Positions 33,055 through 40,368 of a stretch of DNA of 45,693 bases are shown here, piece after piece (within the stretch, counting starts at the first letter, position 1; each line of letters starts with the position of its first letter). The position numbers and the translations under genes are program-made. The DNA is from Bradyrhizobium sp. YR681. Lineage in GTDB: Bacteria > Pseudomonadota > Alphaproteobacteria > Rhizobiales > Xanthobacteraceae. The notes beneath the pieces are model-generated. The model had not been told where the DNA came from. It saw only the letters and a list, made by a program, of their open reading frames with translations, and did no database searches. Location of the stretch: assembly GCF_000282615.1 (NCBI RefSeq), contig NZ_AKIY01000194.1, forward strand, positions 1-45,693. The letters run 5' to 3'.

Positions 33055-35619
33055 GTGCCGCCCCGTATCCTCAAAATCCCGGCCACGCCGGCCGTGCTGC
33101 TGCCCGACCGCTTCAACGCGTGGTTCGCGGCCCGCGGCTGGTTGCCGCGCGAGCATCAACTCGCGCTGCTGGAGAAGGCGCGCGAGGATCGCTCCGCGCT
33201 GCTGATCGCGCCCACCGGCGCCGGCAAGACGCTGGCGGGATTTCTGCCGACGCTGGTGGAGTTGAGTTCCGCGCCTGCGGCTCCTGCGAAGTCCGTCGTC
33301 TCCACCGGCCGTTCCGTTCAGCGCAGTGCCGGCCTCCACACCCTCTACATCTCGCCGCTGAAAGCGCTCGCGGTCGACATCGCCCGCAACCTCGAGCGTC
33401 CCATCGCCGAGATGGGCTTGCCGATCAAGGTCGAGACCCGCACCGGCGACACGCCGGTGTCGCGGCGCCAACGCCAGCGGCGCTATCCGCCGGACATCCT
33501 GCTGACGACGCCGGAGCAGCTCGCGCTGCTGCTCTCCTCCGACGACGCGCCGTTCCTGTTCTCCTCGCTGAGGCGCATCGTGCTCGACGAGTTGCATGCG
33601 CTGGTGACGTCGAAGCGCGGTGACCTGTTGTCGCTCGGCCTTGCACGGCTGTGGCGCCTCGCGCCGCAGATGCGTGCGATCGGCCTGTCGGCAACCGTGG
33701 CCGAGCCGGAATCGCTGGCGCGTTTTCTCGTCCCGCAGCCCAAAGACAAATCCGAATCGGCCGACATCGTCATCGCCGGCGGCGCCGCACCTCCGCTGGT
33801 CGAGATGCTGGATACGCGAGAGCGACTGCCCTGGGCCGGCCACAGCGCGCGTCACGCGCTCCCCGAAATCTACCAGATGATCAAGGCGAACAAGACAACG
33901 CTGGTCTTCGTCAACACCCGCAGCCAGGCCGAGATGCTGTTCCAGAATCTCTGGAGCATGAACGACGATAACCTTGCCATCGCGCTGCATCACGGCTCGC
34001 TCGACGTCGCGCAGCGCCGCAAGGTCGAGGATGCCATGTCGGCCGGGAAACTGCGCGGCGTGGTTTGTACCTCCTCGCTGGACCTCGGCGTCGATTGGGG
34101 CGACGTCGATCTCGTCGTCAATATCGGCGCGCCGAAGGGATCGTCACGGCTGATGCAGCGGATTGGCCGCGCCAACCACCGTCTCGACGAAGCCTCCCGC
34201 GCGGTGCTGGTGCCGGCGAACCGTTTCGAGGTGCTGGAGTGCCGTGTCGCGATCGACGCCATTGCCGAGAATGCGCAGGATACGCCGCCGCTCCGCACCG
34301 GGGCGCTCGACGTGCTGGCCCAGCACGTGCTCGGCTGCGCTTGCGGCGAACCATTCCTGTCGGACGAGCTCTACGGCGAGATTTGCACCGCCGCACCTTA
34401 CGCGGCTCTCGCGCGGCAGGATTTCGACGATGTCGTCGATTTCGTCGCCTCCGGCGGCTACGCGCTGAAGACCTACGAGCGCTTCGCGCGCATCAAGCAG
34501 GACAAGGAAGGACGGTGGCGTGTCGCCAATCCAAAAGTGCGGCAGAGCTATCGCATGAATGTCGGCACCATCGTCGAGGATGACATGCTGAAGGTGCGCC
34601 TCGTGCGTTCGCGCGGTGGCGGCACGGGTTCCACCGGCGTGATCGCGCGCGGCGGCAGGTTGCTTGGCGAGATCGAGGAAGCCTTCATCGAGGGCCTCTC
34701 GCCCGGCGACACCTTCGTGTTCAGCGGCGAGGTGGTGCGCTACGAAACCCTGGTCGAGGACCAGGTCTATGTCTCGCGCGCGCATGACAAGGACCCGAAG
34801 GTGCCGTCCTATATGGGCGGTAAGTTCCCGCTCTCGACCTATCTCGCCGAGCGCGTGCGCCGGCTGCTGGATGACAGCCGTGCGTGGAACGGTTTGCCGG
34901 AGCAGGTGCGCGACTGGCTGTCGCTGCAAAAAGACGTCTCGCGCGTGCCGGAGGTGCGCGAGTTGCTGGTCGAGAGCTTTCCACGCGCCAACAAGCATTA
35001 CATCGTCTGCTATCCCTTCGAGGGACGCCTCGCGCATCAGACGCTCGGCATGCTCTTGACGCGCAGGCTGGAGCGCGCCCGCGCACGGCCGCTCGGCTTC
35101 GTCGCCAATGAATATGCGGTCGCGATCTGGGCGCTCGGCGATCTGTCCTTCATGATCCGGAACGGCAAGCTCGATCTCAATGCGCTGTTCGACCCCGATA
35201 TGCTCGGCGACGACTTGGAGGCCTGGCTCGCCGAATCCGCTCTCATGAAGCGAACGTTTCGGAACTGCGCGATCATCTCCGGCCTGATTGCCCGTCGCCA
35301 CACCGGCGAAGAGAAGAGCCGCCGGCAGGTGTTGTTCTCGACCGATCTCGTCTACGACGTCCTGCGCAAGCACCAGGCCGATCACGTGCTGCTGCGCGCC
35401 GCGCGAGCGGACGCCGCCACCGGCCTGCTCGATCTGCGACGGCTCAGCGACATGCTCACCCGCATCCAGGGCCGCATCACGCATCGGGAACTCGACCGTG
35501 TCTCCCCGCTTGCCGTGCCCGTGATGCTGGAAATCGGCCGCGAGTCAGTTTATGGCGAAGCTGCAGACGAGCTGTTGGCGGAAGCCGCCGACGAGCTGGT
35601 CAAAGAGGCGATGGGATAG
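33055..35619 (+). CDS. Ligase-associated DEXH-box helicase (Lhr-Core type)
   Basis: 854 residues from GTG 33055. It is an ATP-driven 3'-5' helicase of the Lhr family. Motifs: Walker A APTGAGKT (52-59), DELH at 178-181 (VLDELHAL), TSSLDLGVDWGDVDLVVNIG, and motif VI QRIGRANHR. The winged-helix and Lhr-core C-terminal domain follow, with RSRGGGTGSTGVIARGGRL. The length fits the Lhr-C group that accompanies the ATP-dependent ligase, exonuclease and MPE nuclease in many bacteria. The phosphoesterase gene follows 14 bases later in the same orientation. The repeat at 32839-32995 lies directly upstream. An earlier ATG at 33050 is out of frame. Confidence 0.93.
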   Translation: MPPRILKIPATPAVLLPDRFNAWFAARGWLPREHQLALLEKAREDRSALLIAPTGAGKTLAGFLPTLVELSSAPAAPAKSVVSTGRSVQRSAGLHTLYISPLKALAVDIARNLERPIAEMGLPIKVETRTGDTPVSRRQRQRRYPPDILLTTPEQLALLLSSDDAPFLFSSLRRIVLDELHALVTSKRGDLLSLGLARLWRLAPQMRAIGLSATVAEPESLARFLVPQPKDKSESADIVIAGGAAPPLVEMLDTRERLPWAGHSARHALPEIYQMIKANKTTLVFVNTRSQAEMLFQNLWSMNDDNLAIALHHGSLDVAQRRKVEDAMSAGKLRGVVCTSSLDLGVDWGDVDLVVNIGAPKGSSRLMQRIGRANHRLDEASRAVLVPANRFEVLECRVAIDAIAENAQDTPPLRTGALDVLAQHVLGCACGEPFLSDELYGEICTAAPYAALARQDFDDVVDFVASGGYALKTYERFARIKQDKEGRWRVANPKVRQSYRMNVGTIVEDDMLKVRLVRSRGGGTGSTGVIARGGRLLGEIEEAFIEGLSPGDTFVFSGEVVRYETLVEDQVYVSRAHDKDPKVPSYMGGKFPLSTYLAERVRRLLDDSRAWNGLPEQVRDWLSLQKDVSRVPEVRELLVESFPRANKHYIVCYPFEGRLAHQTLGMLLTRRLERARARPLGFVANEYAVAIWALGDLSFMIRNGKLDLNALFDPDMLGDDLEAWLAESALMKRTFRNCAIISGLIARRHTGEEKSRRQVLFSTDLVYDVLRKHQADHVLLRAARADAATGLLDLRRLSDMLTRIQGRITHRELDRVSPLAVPVMLEIGRESVYGEAADELLAEAADELVKEAMG

Positions 35620-35633
35620 AAGCAGGTTTTGAC

Positions 35634-36344
35634 GTGACGGCAGGCGCGCTGGTTTCAGGGGATGTCGACGACATGCGCGTTTCGAATGTCACCATTACAG
35701 GCGTGACTTTCGCAGCCGACCTCTCCGGCGCGCTGTTCTGGGAAGAGCACCGCCTGCTCGTCGTCTCCGATCTGCATCTTGAAAAAGGGTCCAGCTATGC
35801 CACACGCGGCGTGCTGTTGCCCCCCTACGATACCATCGCGACGCTCAGTCGGCTGGCTGCTGTCATCTCCCGCCATAATCCGTGCGTTGTTGTTGCGCTC
35901 GGCGACAGTTTTCACGATCGCACCGCGCATGGACGTCTGTCGCCGGAGGATCGCGATGCGGTCGGCGCGCTTCAGTCGGGCCGCGACTGGATCTGGATCT
36001 CCGGCAATCACGATCCGGTGCTGCCGCGCGATCTCGGCGGCACCATCGCCGACGAAGTCGCGATCGGCCCGATCACCTTCCGCCATGAGCCGACCGGCGC
36101 GCCCGGCGAGATCGCCGGCCATCTCCATCCCAAGGCCCGCGTCTCCGCGCGTGGCCGCTCGATGGAGCGTCGCTGCTTCGCCAGCGATGGAATGCGCGCC
36201 GTGATGCCCGCCTTCGGCGCCTATGCCGGCGGCCTCAGCATCCGCGACGCGGCCTTTACAAAGATCTTTCCGAAGAACGGCTTTGTCGCCCATCTGCTCG
36301 GCGACCGCCGCGTCCACGCCATTGCGGCCTCGCGCTGCTATTGA
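35634..36344 (+). CDS. pdeM: Ligase-associated DNA endonuclease, metallophosphoesterase PdeM/MPE
   Basis: 236 residues from GTG 35634; ATG 35673 is an alternative start. A calcineurin-like binuclear phosphoesterase: the metal motifs are SDLHLEKGSS (Asp46, His48), ALGDSFHD, SGNHDPVL and GHLHPKA, all complete. The best-known homologue, Pseudomonas putida MPE, is a manganese-dependent single-strand DNA endonuclease from the same four-gene set. It follows the helicase after 14 bases. With it, all four known parts of the system are present here, although in two divergent pairs. A LexA box begins 18 bases after its stop and belongs to the next gene. Confidence 0.92.
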   Translation: MTAGALVSGDVDDMRVSNVTITGVTFAADLSGALFWEEHRLLVVSDLHLEKGSSYATRGVLLPPYDTIATLSRLAAVISRHNPCVVVALGDSFHDRTAHGRLSPEDRDAVGALQSGRDWIWISGNHDPVLPRDLGGTIADEVAIGPITFRHEPTGAPGEIAGHLHPKARVSARGRSMERRCFASDGMRAVMPAFGAYAGGLSIRDAAFTKIFPKNGFVAHLLGDRRVHAIAASRCY

Positions 36345-36361
36345 GATTTCGGCGGCTTTCG

Positions 36362-36376
36362 GAACAAATTAAGAAC
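36362..36376 (+). promoter_or_regulatory. LexA (SOS) box of the alphaproteobacterial type
   Basis: GAAC (36362-36365), seven bases AAATTAA, GAAC (36373-36376): an exact GAAC-N7-GAAC direct repeat, the reverse complement form of the GTTC-N7-GTTC site known for LexA in Rhizobium, Rhodobacter and relatives. It lies about 86 bases before the ATG of the next gene and just upstream of an AT-rich stretch (TTGATATATC, 36391-36400) that could be the -10 region. It would cover the -35 region, suiting repression. Confidence 0.7.
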
Positions 36377-36461
36377 ACTTTAGCAAGTCTTTGATATATC
36401 ATTGTGATTCGGCGCGTTGCCGACACAATATCTAGCGTCTGTCAGATTCTGCGAGGACTAC

Positions 36462-36893
36462 ATGTCCACCGTTGCCTTCGACCAGTTTGCCCTCACCCGG
36501 ATTGCCGATTTCGCCCGCTCGCTGTCGCGGCTGCACCAGGCCGCGCGGCGCCAGAGGATCGATGACGACCAGTTCGACCGCGAGTTCAACGCGGTCTGCC
36601 AGTCGATCTGGGGCTACACCATCGACGACGTCAGCGACGATCTGTTCGCGGTCGAGGACCATCTGTTTCTCGACACGCTGGATGAGGCGCAGGCGCGCAT
36701 CTTCGCGGCCGAGCAGGGTTATGACCTCGTCGGCGATCAGGGCATGTTGACGGACTGGTGGGGTTTTTGCTGGATGATCTTGGCCGAGAAGCGCGGATTG
36801 CTCACGGCCGAAAACCGCGCCGCGGCGCGCGCGGCGATCGAGGAGAAATATCTCGCCGCGCCGAACGTGATCGGGGTGATTATCGGGAGGTAG
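36462..36893 (+). CDS. Unrecognised 143-residue protein, possible SOS-regulated
   Basis: 143 residues from ATG 36462, with GAGGA upstream. I do not recognise the family. It is probably soluble and mainly helical, rich in Asp, Glu and Arg with several Trp. The N-terminal part has FARSLSRLHQAARRQRIDDD, the centre has TIDDVSDDLFAVEDHLFLDTL, and it ends NVIGVIIGR. There is no signal peptide and no metal motif. It follows the repair phosphoesterase after 117 bases. That gap contains an exact LexA-type box and an AT-rich promoter-like stretch, so its own promoter, induced by DNA damage, is a reasonable inference. A palindromic repeat lies at its 3' end. Confidence 0.75.
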   Translation: MSTVAFDQFALTRIADFARSLSRLHQAARRQRIDDDQFDREFNAVCQSIWGYTIDDVSDDLFAVEDHLFLDTLDEAQARIFAAEQGYDLVGDQGMLTDWWGFCWMILAEKRGLLTAENRAAARAAIEEKYLAAPNVIGVIIGR

Positions 36894-36905
36894 TGCAACA
36901 ACCTC

Positions 36906-36992
36906 CGTCATTGCGAGGAGCGAAGCGACGAAGCAATCCAGAGTGTCTCCGCGGAGGCATTTCTGGATTGCTTCGCTGCGCTCGCAATGACG
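36906..36992. repeat. 87-bp palindromic intergenic repeat, family A copy 2
   Basis: CGTCATTGCGAGGAG at the left and CTCGCAATGACG at the right are complementary, with AAGCAATCCAGA, CCGCGG core and TCTGGATTGCTT inside. It differs from copy 1 (4-91) by a small number of bases. It sits between the convergent 143-residue gene and the DUF2865 gene. Confidence 0.88.
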
Positions 36993-37011
36993 GTGTGGTT
37001 ACAGGTAGGCC

Positions 37012-37821
37012 TTACTCCAACCCCGCCCGCTTCGCAGGTTTCGCCGTCGTCTTCGGCACCGTCACGTCAGGCAGCGCCTCGCGCACAATCTCGGCCGAGG
37101 CGGGCGCATCCGTTGACACTGTCTCCGCCCGCACCGGCGCCACCTTCATCTCGCCGAGGCGCGCGCGGACCTGCGCGGTGAGGCCGGGATAGGAGGCGAC
37201 CGGGGTGAAGTCGGCTGCCTGGTCGTTGCCGACGCGGATGCCGGTATAGGCGACGAGGCCGTCGGTGGTGGCGATGACGTCGCCGGCTTTCAGCGAGGAA
37301 TCCAGCGCGAGATCGACCGGGGCAAGGCCGACCGGCTCGCGGCCGTTGCAGGTGCAGTCCGAACGCAGCGCCTTGCGATAGGCGAACGCGTTCTCGCTGT
37401 CGGCATAGCGCTCGCCGGTCTGCGACGCGGCGCCGTCGATCGAGGAGCCGAAATAGACCTTGGTCGTGCTGGCGGGACAGAAGGCCTGACACATCTGCGC
37501 CGGCGAAGCGAGGCCGCGCATCAGCGGAAAATATTTGCCGTCGCAGCTGCGGACGCAGAAGGCCGGACCCGAGCCGCCGGCCGCGGCCGAACGGGTCGGC
37601 GGCACATATTGCGGCGTTGCTGCGTTCTGCTGGCCGGTGAAGGGATCGGCGTAGGAGCTCGCCTGCGGCGGCACCTCACGCTGGGGCCGCTGCTGCTGCG
37701 CGCCCCCGAAGAAGAAGTCGAACAGGCCTTCGGCCGAAACCGGGGCCGGCGCTGCAAGCAGCGGTGCTGCGAGGGTGGCGGCCACAAGCATCGCGCGACG
37801 CCGCCGGCGCGCAGGAGACAT
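37012..37821 (-). CDS. DUF2865 secreted protein
   Basis: 269 residues from the ATG at 37821; TTG at 37833 is a possible earlier start. A basic N-terminus (SPARRRRRAML) leads a signal peptide ending near VSA-E. A Gln/Pro-rich stretch follows (about 40-80). The DUF2865 core is Cys-rich: GPAFCVRSCDGKYFPLMRG, then QMCQAFCPAS and RSDCTCNGREPVGLAPVDLA. The family is largely alphaproteobacterial with no known function; the spaced cysteine pairs suggest disulfides in the periplasm. It converges with the 143-residue gene across the family A repeat. Confidence 0.85.
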   Translation of the reverse strand: MSPARRRRRAMLVAATLAAPLLAAPAPVSAEGLFDFFFGGAQQQRPQREVPPQASSYADPFTGQQNAATPQYVPPTRSAAAGGSGPAFCVRSCDGKYFPLMRGLASPAQMCQAFCPASTTKVYFGSSIDGAASQTGERYADSENAFAYRKALRSDCTCNGREPVGLAPVDLALDSSLKAGDVIATTDGLVAYTGIRVGNDQAADFTPVASYPGLTAQVRARLGEMKVAPVRAETVSTDAPASAEIVREALPDVTVPKTTAKPAKRAGLE

Positions 37822-37946
37822 GACTGTACGCAACGCTTACTCCACCCGACGCTACTGAACCGGGCCGGGACCAACGTGGTCTCAGCGAATGATTCACCAT
37901 AGAGCGGGATGGTAAATGAGGGGTTGAGGGAGCAGTTCCTGGCGAA

Positions 37947-38010
37947 CTCTCGTGCCCCGGACGCTCTGCGGCGCGTCACTTCGTGCCGCGACGCGTCCGG
38001 GACACGAGAG
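37947..38010. repeat. Palindromic repeat, family D copy 2, at the 3' end of pyrE
   Basis: CTCTCGTGCCCCGGACGC at the left and GCGTCCGGGACACGAGAG at the right are near-complementary arms around GGCGCGTCACTTCGTGCCGCGA-like sequence. It ends 6 bases before the pyrE stop (minus strand). Other copies are at 25146 and 40232. Confidence 0.82.
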
Positions 38011-38015
38011 CTGGG

Positions 38016-38579
38016 TTACGCCTTCAAGAATTCCGAGGCCTTGTACAGCGAGCGGAACGGCAGGCCGGCCGCGCCGAACGTGTCGGTGGCGCCTTCCTCG
38101 CGGTCGACCATGGTCAGCACCAGCACCACTTCGGCGCCGGTCTCGCGCACGGATTCAACCGCCTTCATCGCCGAGCCGCCTGTCGTGGTGACGTCCTCGA
38201 CGATCACGACGCGCTTGCCTTCCAGCGTCTCGCCCCTGGGCAGGCCCTCGATCGCGAGCTTGGCGCCGTGCTCCTTCGGCTTTTTGCGCACGAAGAACGC
38301 GGCAATCGGATGGCCCTTGATCCAGGAGATCTGCGCCAGCGCGCCGGCGAGCGGCACCGCGCCCATCTCGAGCCCGCCGATGAAATCGAGATTGTCGTCT
38401 TTGAGCGCCTCGTAGGTGAGCTCGGCGAGCAGGGTGGCGCCCTCCGGATCCAGCATGGTCGGCTTGAGGTTGAAGTAGAAATCGCTCTTGCGGCCCGACG
38501 CGAGCGTCACCTCGCCGCGGCCGAAGGAGCGCCGGCGGATGATTTCGAACAGGCGGGCGCGGGAGGCAGATTTCGACAC
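38016..38579 (-). CDS. pyrE: Orotate phosphoribosyltransferase
   Basis: 187 residues from GTG at 38579, with GAGGGA upstream; there is no better start nearby. It transfers the phosphoribosyl group of PRPP to orotate, forming OMP, the fifth step of pyrimidine synthesis. The PRPP-binding motif is [14 protein letters not shown] (about 124-137). Also seen are [26 protein letters not shown] and the flexible catalytic loop [17 protein letters not shown]. The length matches the usual bacterial enzyme. The plus-strand GST gene diverges from it across 183 bases, which hold no other gene I can support. Confidence 0.95.
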   Translation of the reverse strand: MSKSASRARLFEIIRRRSFGRGEVTLASGRKSDFYFNLKPTMLDPEGATLLAELTYEALKDDNLDFIGGLEMGAVPLAGALAQISWIKGHPIAAFFVRKKPKEHGAKLAIEGLPRGETLEGKRVVIVEDVTTTGGSAMKAVESVRETGAEVVLVLTMVDREEGATDTFGAAGLPFRSLYKASEFLKA

Positions 38580-38762
38580 GGCGGTCCCTCGGGAGCATTT
38601 TTGGAAAGTGGCGGAATTTATCCGCGAAGGCCGCGACATTCCAGAGGGGACCGGTCCAGTCAACAGGGATCGGCCGACGGTCGGCCATCCCGGCCCGCCG
38701 GTTGTGGGGGTGCAACCTTCTGGAGTAGTGGAGGGGCAACCTGTTGGGGAAGGAAATAAGGC

Positions 38763-39389
38763 ATGACCATCGAGCTGCACACCTGGAACACGCCGAACGG
38801 CCGCAAGATCTCGGTTGCGCTGGAGGAAATGGGGCTGCCCTATAAGGTGATCCCGGTGAATATCACCAAGGGCGAGCAGATGGCGCCCGGCTTCCTCAAG
38901 CTCAGCCCCAACAACAAGATCCCCGCGATCCTCGACCCCGAGGGCCCCGACGGCAAGCCCGTCAGCATCTTCGAATCCGGCGCGATCCTGCTCTATCTCG
39001 GCGAAAAGACCGGCAAATTCCTGCCGAAATCGCTGGCCGGACGCATCCCCGTCTATGAATGGCTGATGTGGCAGATGGGCGGCTTCGGGCCGATGCCGGG
39101 CCAGGTGCATCATTTCATCGCGCTCGAGAACGAGCCGGACCGCGCCTACGGCCTGAAGCGCTACATGGCCGAGACCCGCCGGCTCTACGGCGTGCTGGAC
39201 CGCCGCCTCGCCGACCACGAGTTCGTCGCCGGCGACCTCTCGGTTGCCGATTTCGCCATTCTCGGTTGGGCCTGGCGCCACCCTCGCCACAAGGTTGATC
39301 TGGTCGATTTCCCCAACGTCAGGCGCTGGTACGAGACCCTGCTGGCCCGCCCGGCCGTGAAGCGGGGCATGGACGCGAAGCTGGATTGA
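38763..39389 (+). CDS. Glutathione S-transferase family protein (YfcG/Nu-class-like)
   Basis: 208 residues. An N-terminal thioredoxin-fold part starts [22 protein letters not shown], with the TPNG active-site segment in place of CxxC, as in YfcG-type disulfide-bond oxidoreductases. The glutathione-binding [11 protein letters not shown] and [12 protein letters not shown] segments follow. The helical C-terminal domain includes [11 protein letters not shown] and [13 protein letters not shown]. It probably reduces disulfides or conjugates glutathione; which one cannot be decided from sequence. It is followed by a family E repeat and converges with the LysE gene. Confidence 0.9.
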   Translation: MTIELHTWNTPNGRKISVALEEMGLPYKVIPVNITKGEQMAPGFLKLSPNNKIPAILDPEGPDGKPVSIFESGAILLYLGEKTGKFLPKSLAGRIPVYEWLMWQMGGFGPMPGQVHHFIALENEPDRAYGLKRYMAETRRLYGVLDRRLADHEFVAGDLSVADFAILGWAWRHPRHKVDLVDFPNVRRWYETLLARPAVKRGMDAKLD

Positions 39390-39399
39390 GCTGACGGTG

Positions 39400-39501
39400 T
39401 CATCGCCCGCGAAGGCGGGCGATCCAGTATTCCAGAGACGCTGGTGGTTGAGCCGAGAAGCTGCAGCGTACTGGATGCCCCGCCTTCGCGGGGCATGACA
39501 G
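39400..39501. repeat. Palindromic repeat, family E copy 1, between convergent GST and LysE genes
   Basis: The left part GTCATCGCCCGCGAAGGCGGGCGATCC contains its own small hairpin, and the right part CCCCGCCTTCGCGGGGCATGAC another. ATCCAGTA and TACTGGAT pair across the centre. The second copy is at 43513-43613. Confidence 0.85.
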
Positions 39502-39510
39502 CGACGCCCC

Positions 39511-40146
39511 TCACACCTTCCGCGCTTCCACCGCCATCCGCACCGCAAGCCCGGCCAGCACCGTGCCCATCAGCCAGCGCTGTACCAGCATCCAGCTCGG
39601 CCGGCTCGCCAGGAACAGCGCGATCGATCCTGCCGCGAGCGCGATCATCGCGTTCACGCTGACGCTGATCGCGATCTGGATCGCGCCCAGCACCACCGAC
39701 TGCGTCAGCACGCTGCCGGCAGTTGGATCGATGAACTGCGGCAGCAGCGCCAGATACAGCATCGCGATCTTCGGGTTGAGCAGATTGGTGACGAGCCCCA
39801 TCGCGAACAATTTGCGCGGGCTGTCGATCGCGAGCTGCTTCACCTGGAACGGCGAGCGTCCGCCCGGCTTCACCGCCTGCCAGGCGAGCCAGAGCATGTA
39901 GCCGGCGCCGGCGAAGCGCAGCGCGTCATAGGCAAAGGGAATGGCCAGCAGCAGCGCCGTGATGCCGAATGCCGCGCACAGCATGTAGAACACGAAGCCC
40001 AGCGCCACGCCGCCGAGCGAAACGATGCCCGCCGCCGGTCCCTGCGTGATCGAGCGCGAGATCAGATAGATCATGTTCGGCCCGGGCGTGAGCACGAGGC
40101 CGAGCGAGACGAAGGCGAAGCCGAGCAGGGCGGAGGTGTGGGGCAT
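39511..40146 (-). CDS. LysE family amino-acid/metabolite exporter
   Basis: 211 residues with about six membrane segments. The family signature near the start is [22 protein letters not shown], followed by the segment [20 protein letters not shown]. Later parts are [18 protein letters not shown] and [25 protein letters not shown], both characteristic of RhtB/LysE-type carriers. Members export lysine, threonine, homoserine lactone or similar small molecules; the substrate here is unknown. It appears monocistronic, with polA next on the same strand beyond a repeat, but polA lies upstream of it by 222 bases. Confidence 0.9.
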   Translation of the reverse strand: MPHTSALLGFAFVSLGLVLTPGPNMIYLISRSITQGPAAGIVSLGGVALGFVFYMLCAAFGITALLLAIPFAYDALRFAGAGYMLWLAWQAVKPGGRSPFQVKQLAIDSPRKLFAMGLVTNLLNPKIAMLYLALLPQFIDPTAGSVLTQSVVLGAIQIAISVSVNAMIALAAGSIALFLASRPSWMLVQRWLMGTVLAGLAVRMAVEARKV

Positions 40147-40231
40147 GGATGAACCGGGGCGGGAGATGGCACCGTTCTAATATGCGAGTGATCGCCTCGC
40201 CATCGCGCAATTGCTCGGAGGACAATTCGAT

Positions 40232-40285
40232 CTCTCGTGTCCCGGACGCGGCGCAGCGTGAAACGGTGCGCCGCGTCCGGGACCC
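40232..40285. repeat. Palindromic repeat, family D copy 3, with a perfect 17-bp stem
   Basis: GTCCCGGACGCGGCGCA (40239-40255) and its exact complement TGCGCCGCGTCCGGGAC (40267-40283) enclose the 11-base loop GCGTGAAACGG. It lies after the polA 3' end and before the LysE gene (both minus strand). It is the best-paired copy of family D. Confidence 0.88.
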
Positions 40286-40368
40286 AGCAGGCGCGGCACA
40301 GGCCCCGGATCAGCAGCGCATCACGCCGCGAAGGGCGGCGCGCTGCACAGCATCCGGGGAAAGTAGCC

